From: CAZSGN01 sp964606415
Lineage (GTDB): Bacteria > Bacteroidota > Bacteroidia > Bacteroidales > JBBRXJ01
Reading direction: 5' to 3'
NCBI GenBank assembly: GCA_964606415.1
Contig: CAZSGN010000016.1
Location: 1 to 18,731 of the forward strand
Length of the DNA: 18,731 bases
Shown here: positions 16,043 to 18,731 of the stretch, in pieces
Layout of the letters: the number at the start of each line of letters is the position of its first letter
Numbering within the stretch: position 1 is the first letter of the stretch
The notes under the pieces: model-generated
The model's database searches: none
The model's input: only the letters and a program-made list of their open reading frames with translations
Told to the model about the DNA's origin: nothing
Translations under genes and position numbers: made by a program

Positions 16043-17044
16043 TTAATATGTATTTGTGTATTTCCGGTATATATTAATGATTGCTGCTATAATTTTCGGG
16101 GGTAAGAAAAATATAATTTTTTCAGAACCTGTTAATATCCAGGCATGAATACGAGCGGTAAAACATTGTATTTTTTGTTTAAATGAAAGGTTGTCAAGTG
16201 ACGGTTCATATGAAAATTGTTTTAATAATTTTCTGCAAATAAAACCGACTATTTTTTGCTCTTGTACTGGCATTTTATTTTTCCATTTATACATGTTGTT
16301 CTTGTCTAATGGTTTAGACAGGTTTTTTCTGAATTCTGTATTCCATTCCTGGTCCTTTTTATAAAATTGTAGCATTTTAGGATCATAATCAAATAAAAGA
16401 AAATCAGATATTCGCTTTAGTTGTTTTTCAGGATTCTCTAAAAGGTCTTCGAACTTTAAAAAAATAAATTGTTCAGAATATTTTTTATAGGCTTTAAGAA
16501 TTGCTTTGTTGTATATATTCCACCGGTGTGCAAGAACTGCAGGATTGTTTGCATCAAAATCAACATTTTTATAAGAAAGTACTGTATCGCGTGGGTCACG
16601 AATCATAAAAATAAATTTAGCTTTTGGAAAGATGTGAGCTAATAAATCACCAAAAAGCGCGTAATGAGGATTTTTATCCCCTATCACAGAAATTTTATCT
16701 TTTTTCTGAGTAAGGGCATAGCTATAATATACTAAACTGCATAGATCAGAATACGTTGGATTAGAATTAAGGTTTGATAATAATGTATGATGTAATATAT
16801 CCTTATCAAGATTCCAATTTTGAAGCCGTTGTTCAAGCCATATATCACTGGCGAATTGTTTTATTGTTTTTTCAGTCCAATTGCAATGCTTGTATTTACG
16901 ATATAAATATAGAATGAATTGAGCTTCAGGGGCTACTGAGACATGGGGGTGTGCATTTAATATTGTTTGAAGTAAAGATGTTCCCGACCGTCCTCTGCCA
17001 AGGATAAATACAAAAGAAGAGTCACTCAATATTGGATTGTTCAT
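16043..17044 (-). CDS. PAPS-dependent sulfotransferase family protein
   Basis: A 333-residue member of the sulfotransferase superfamily, which moves sulfate from PAPS to hydroxyl or amine groups. The 5'-phosphosulfate-binding loop GRGRSGTSLLQ (16-26) is near the N-terminus, IGDKNPHYAL (121-130) follows, and the 3'-phosphate motif IRDPRDTVLSY (148-158) is complete; a WNIYNKAI segment (175-182) follows as in the family. The C-terminal part (about 300-325) is hydrophobic/amphipathic and might touch the membrane. No signal peptide, so it is cytosolic. The ATG lies inside the end of the upstream glycosyltransferase gene (23-bp overlap in another frame), suggesting translational coupling and a shared substrate, perhaps a lipid-linked glycan. 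The acceptor cannot be told from the sequence. Some family members act on other groups, so sulfation is the likely but unproven reaction. Confidence 0.87.
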   Translation of the reverse strand: MNNPILSDSSFVFILGRGRSGTSLLQTILNAHPHVSVAPEAQFILYLYRKYKHCNWTEKTIKQFASDIWLEQRLQNWNLDKDILHHTLLSNLNSNPTYSDLCSLVYYSYALTQKKDKISVIGDKNPHYALFGDLLAHIFPKAKFIFMIRDPRDTVLSYKNVDFDANNPAVLAHRWNIYNKAILKAYKKYSEQFIFLKFEDLLENPEKQLKRISDFLLFDYDPKMLQFYKKDQEWNTEFRKNLSKPLDKNNMYKWKNKMPVQEQKIVGFICRKLLKQFSYEPSLDNLSFKQKIQCFTARIHAWILTGSEKIIFFLPPKIIAAIINIYRKYTNTY

Positions 17045-17972
17045 AATTAATGATTTCTTTAATAATATAGATGGGCCGTTTTTTTACTTCAATGTTTGTT
17101 CTTCCCACATATTCGCCTATAATGCCCAGGGTTAATAGTTGCAATCCTCCAAGGAAGAGGATGACGATCATGAGTGAAGCCCATCCTTGTAAAGCAAGAT
17201 CATTTATGAATTTTTGATATAGAATATAAAGGGCATAAATAAAAGATACTATAGAAACGATAAAGCCTAAAAATGTAGCTATTCTAAGAGGGGCAAATGA
17301 AAAAGAGACAATTCCGTTAAGTGCAAGAGAAAGAAGTTTAGTAAAAGGGTACTTTGATTTACCACGGTATCGCTTATTTCTGTCGTATTCTATACCTATT
17401 TGATTAAACCCGACCCACGAGACCATGCCCCGAATAAAACGGTATCGTTCGGGCATATTCTTTAAATTCTCAATTACTTGTTTGTCCATGAGTCTGAAGT
17501 CACCAGTATCTAATGGAATATCGACGTTAGTAACACGTTTTAGTACACGATAAAATATTTTTATTGCCCATAAACGGAGTAGTGGCTCACCTTTTCGTAC
17601 TTTTCTTTTTGCGTATACTACCTGGTAGCCTTCTTTCCACTTTTCTATCATACTTATAATTAATTCCGGAGGATCCTGAAGATCCGCATCTATGACGATT
17701 GCACAGTCTCCTTTTGACTGGTCAACCCCTGCGGTTACAGCAAGCTGATGGCCAAAGTTACGCGCCAGATTTATAATACGAATACGCGGGTCATCTTTTG
17801 CCATTTTGTCTAATAGAAATAAGGTGTTATCCTTACTCCCATCATTTATACATAATAATTCAATCTGGTAATCAATATTTTTTAAGGCTGAAAAAACCGT
17901 TTTTATCATTTCTTCTATGCTCTCTTCCTCATTATAAATTGGAAGTACTATTGAAATTAATTGTTTATCCAT
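17022..17972 (-). CDS. GT2 glycosyltransferase, ArnC/GtrB/DPM1-like
   Basis: A 316-residue inner-membrane glycosyltransferase of family 2, of the type that loads a sugar onto polyprenyl phosphate on the cytosolic face. The N-terminal GT-A domain has IVLPIYNEEESI (8-19), INDGS (42-46), the metal-binding DAD (95-97) within VIDADLQDPPE, and DTGDFRLMD (155-163), followed by GMVSWVGF (182-189) and the RGKSKYPFTKL interfacial motif (203-213). Two transmembrane helices close the protein (about 231-253 and 264-287), as in GtrB/ArnC. It is full-length. Its stop codon lies within the sulfotransferase gene, 23 bp past that gene's start. The product could be the donor used by a GT-C transferase such as the one encoded at 12778-15603, an inference from family logic only. 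The acceptor polyprenol and sugar are unknown. Confidence 0.93.
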   Translation of the reverse strand: MDKQLISIVLPIYNEEESIEEMIKTVFSALKNIDYQIELLCINDGSKDNTLFLLDKMAKDDPRIRIINLARNFGHQLAVTAGVDQSKGDCAIVIDADLQDPPELIISMIEKWKEGYQVVYAKRKVRKGEPLLRLWAIKIFYRVLKRVTNVDIPLDTGDFRLMDKQVIENLKNMPERYRFIRGMVSWVGFNQIGIEYDRNKRYRGKSKYPFTKLLSLALNGIVSFSFAPLRIATFLGFIVSIVSFIYALYILYQKFINDLALQGWASLMIVILFLGGLQLLTLGIIGEYVGRTNIEVKKRPIYIIKEIINYEQSNIE

Positions 17973-18275
17973 ATTTTTAGAAATTAACGTAAACGATTGT
18001 TGAAGAACAAAAATAATAAAATTATGGGAAATGACATTTATCAGGGTGTTTTACAAAAATTAAAGTGGTACAGTTGTTTGAAGATTTAAATTGATGGTAG
18101 GTCTTGTATCAATGCAGCATTTACCTGTCAGGGTAGAATTAGTCTATGGAGTAAATGATGAGGTATAAATCAATTTTTTTGATGAATTACTGTTGTTTTG
18201 TTTAGCTATATGAGTTTTTTTTAAATAAATAGAAAAATAGTTACATCTAAAAAAATGGAATATTAACTGCATATT
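17973..18275. other. 303-bp AT-rich intergenic spacer
   Basis: Separates the start of the GT2 gene from the stop of the partial GT2 gene at the edge. It contains no recognised coding sequence, RNA gene, mobile-element end or convincing terminator; it may hold the promoter for the GT2-sulfotransferase pair. Confidence 0.55.
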
Positions 18276-18731
18276 CTAGCGAGATGCTTTTCTTAATTGC
18301 TTATAAAGTTCGAATCCTTTTTTCGGAAAAAGAGATTTTCTAACACTGGGAGTTCCGCCATGTCTATTTCTGAAATGAATGTTTTCCCAATGAATTTTGT
18401 ACCATTTTTGTTGTAATACAGCAACAAGAATATTCGCCAGGTTAAAATCTTCCGGAACACGTTTAACAACATCCACCAGGCATTCGGCTGCCATCATCCG
18501 GTAAGGTACATTGGCATCTCTTACCCATACCCCAGTAGCAAAGAAAGTAAAAAGGGAAACCATTTTTGATATAAGATATCGGCTAAATCCATCATCTCTG
18601 GTTTTTCTATACCCATATACTACTTTATTATTTTTGCTTGCGTTTAAAATTTTTTCAAAATAAGAAGGATCGCACTGTGTAACCAGAAAGTGAAAGTGCA
18701 CAATTTTTGGAAAATAGGAATGCACAAAAAT
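18276..18731 (-). CDS. Partial GT2 glycosyltransferase (5' end outside the window)
   Basis: C-terminal 151 residues of a family 2 glycosyltransferase; the frame is open to the right edge, and its apparent start at 18725 is an internal GTG, not a true start. Visible pieces are TQCDPSYFEKI, likely around the DxD-proximal region where GT2 enzymes have D-x-D-x-Q-x-D-P, YGYRKTRDDGFSRYLISK, RDANVPYRMM (matching the DTGCPFRLM-type segment), and FRNRHGGTPSV (matching the RxRxGxSK-type segment). It appears to lack the two C-terminal transmembrane helices of ArnC/GtrB types, as the sequence ends soon after this motif. It is separated by 303 bp from the next gene on the same strand. Product and sugar unknown. 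Confidence 0.8.
   Translation of the reverse strand: MFVHSYFPKIVHFHFLVTQCDPSYFEKILNASKNNKVVYGYRKTRDDGFSRYLISKMVSLFTFFATGVWVRDANVPYRMMAAECLVDVVKRVPEDFNLANILVAVLQQKWYKIHWENIHFRNRHGGTPSVRKSLFPKKGFELYKQLRKASR

Overview
The window looks like a chromosomal segment of a member of the Bacteroidota, probably an anaerobic or facultative one. The reasons are a secreted protein with a type IX secretion (T9SS) C-terminal sorting domain, a kinase-less PASTA protein, a futalosine-pathway menaquinone gene, an NfnAB-type flavin/iron-sulfur oxidoreductase, AT-rich spacers, and leaders that mostly lack a strong Shine-Dalgarno sequence. The genus cannot be told from the sequence alone.

Left end (1-2700, + strand): hemL and hemE, two enzymes of tetrapyrrole synthesis by the C5 (glutamate) route. 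They converge on the long minus-strand block across a 165-bp gap that holds a possible hemE terminator.

Middle (2703-12750, all minus strand). In transcription order the genes are mqnE (menaquinone), a membrane-anchored three-PASTA protein, a T9SS-exported protein of unknown function, rluD (23S rRNA pseudouridine synthase), ddl (D-Ala-D-Ala ligase), nfnA, nfnB and a PyrD/dihydropyrimidine-dehydrogenase-like flavoprotein. The last four form a tight run with gaps of 19, 5 and 12 bp. nfnA is a PyrK homologue and nfnB is a GltD/PreT homologue. The PyrD-like partner has kept its FMN-site residues but lost the catalytic NxSCP motif, which makes this trio the most intriguing part of the window.

Right end (12778-18731, all minus strand, visibly more AT-rich): envelope-glycan genes. 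A 941-residue polytopic GT-C-type protein carries a degenerate GT2-like N-terminal domain and a C-terminal TPR array. After a 439-bp AT-rich spacer come a PAPS-type sulfotransferase and an ArnC/GtrB-type polyprenyl-phosphate glycosyltransferase that overlap by 23 bp. The start-truncated remainder of another GT2 glycosyltransferase runs off the right edge. Together they suggest a surface polysaccharide or glycolipid locus, possibly making a sulfated product. No tRNA, rRNA, CRISPR array, insertion sequence or integrase was seen.
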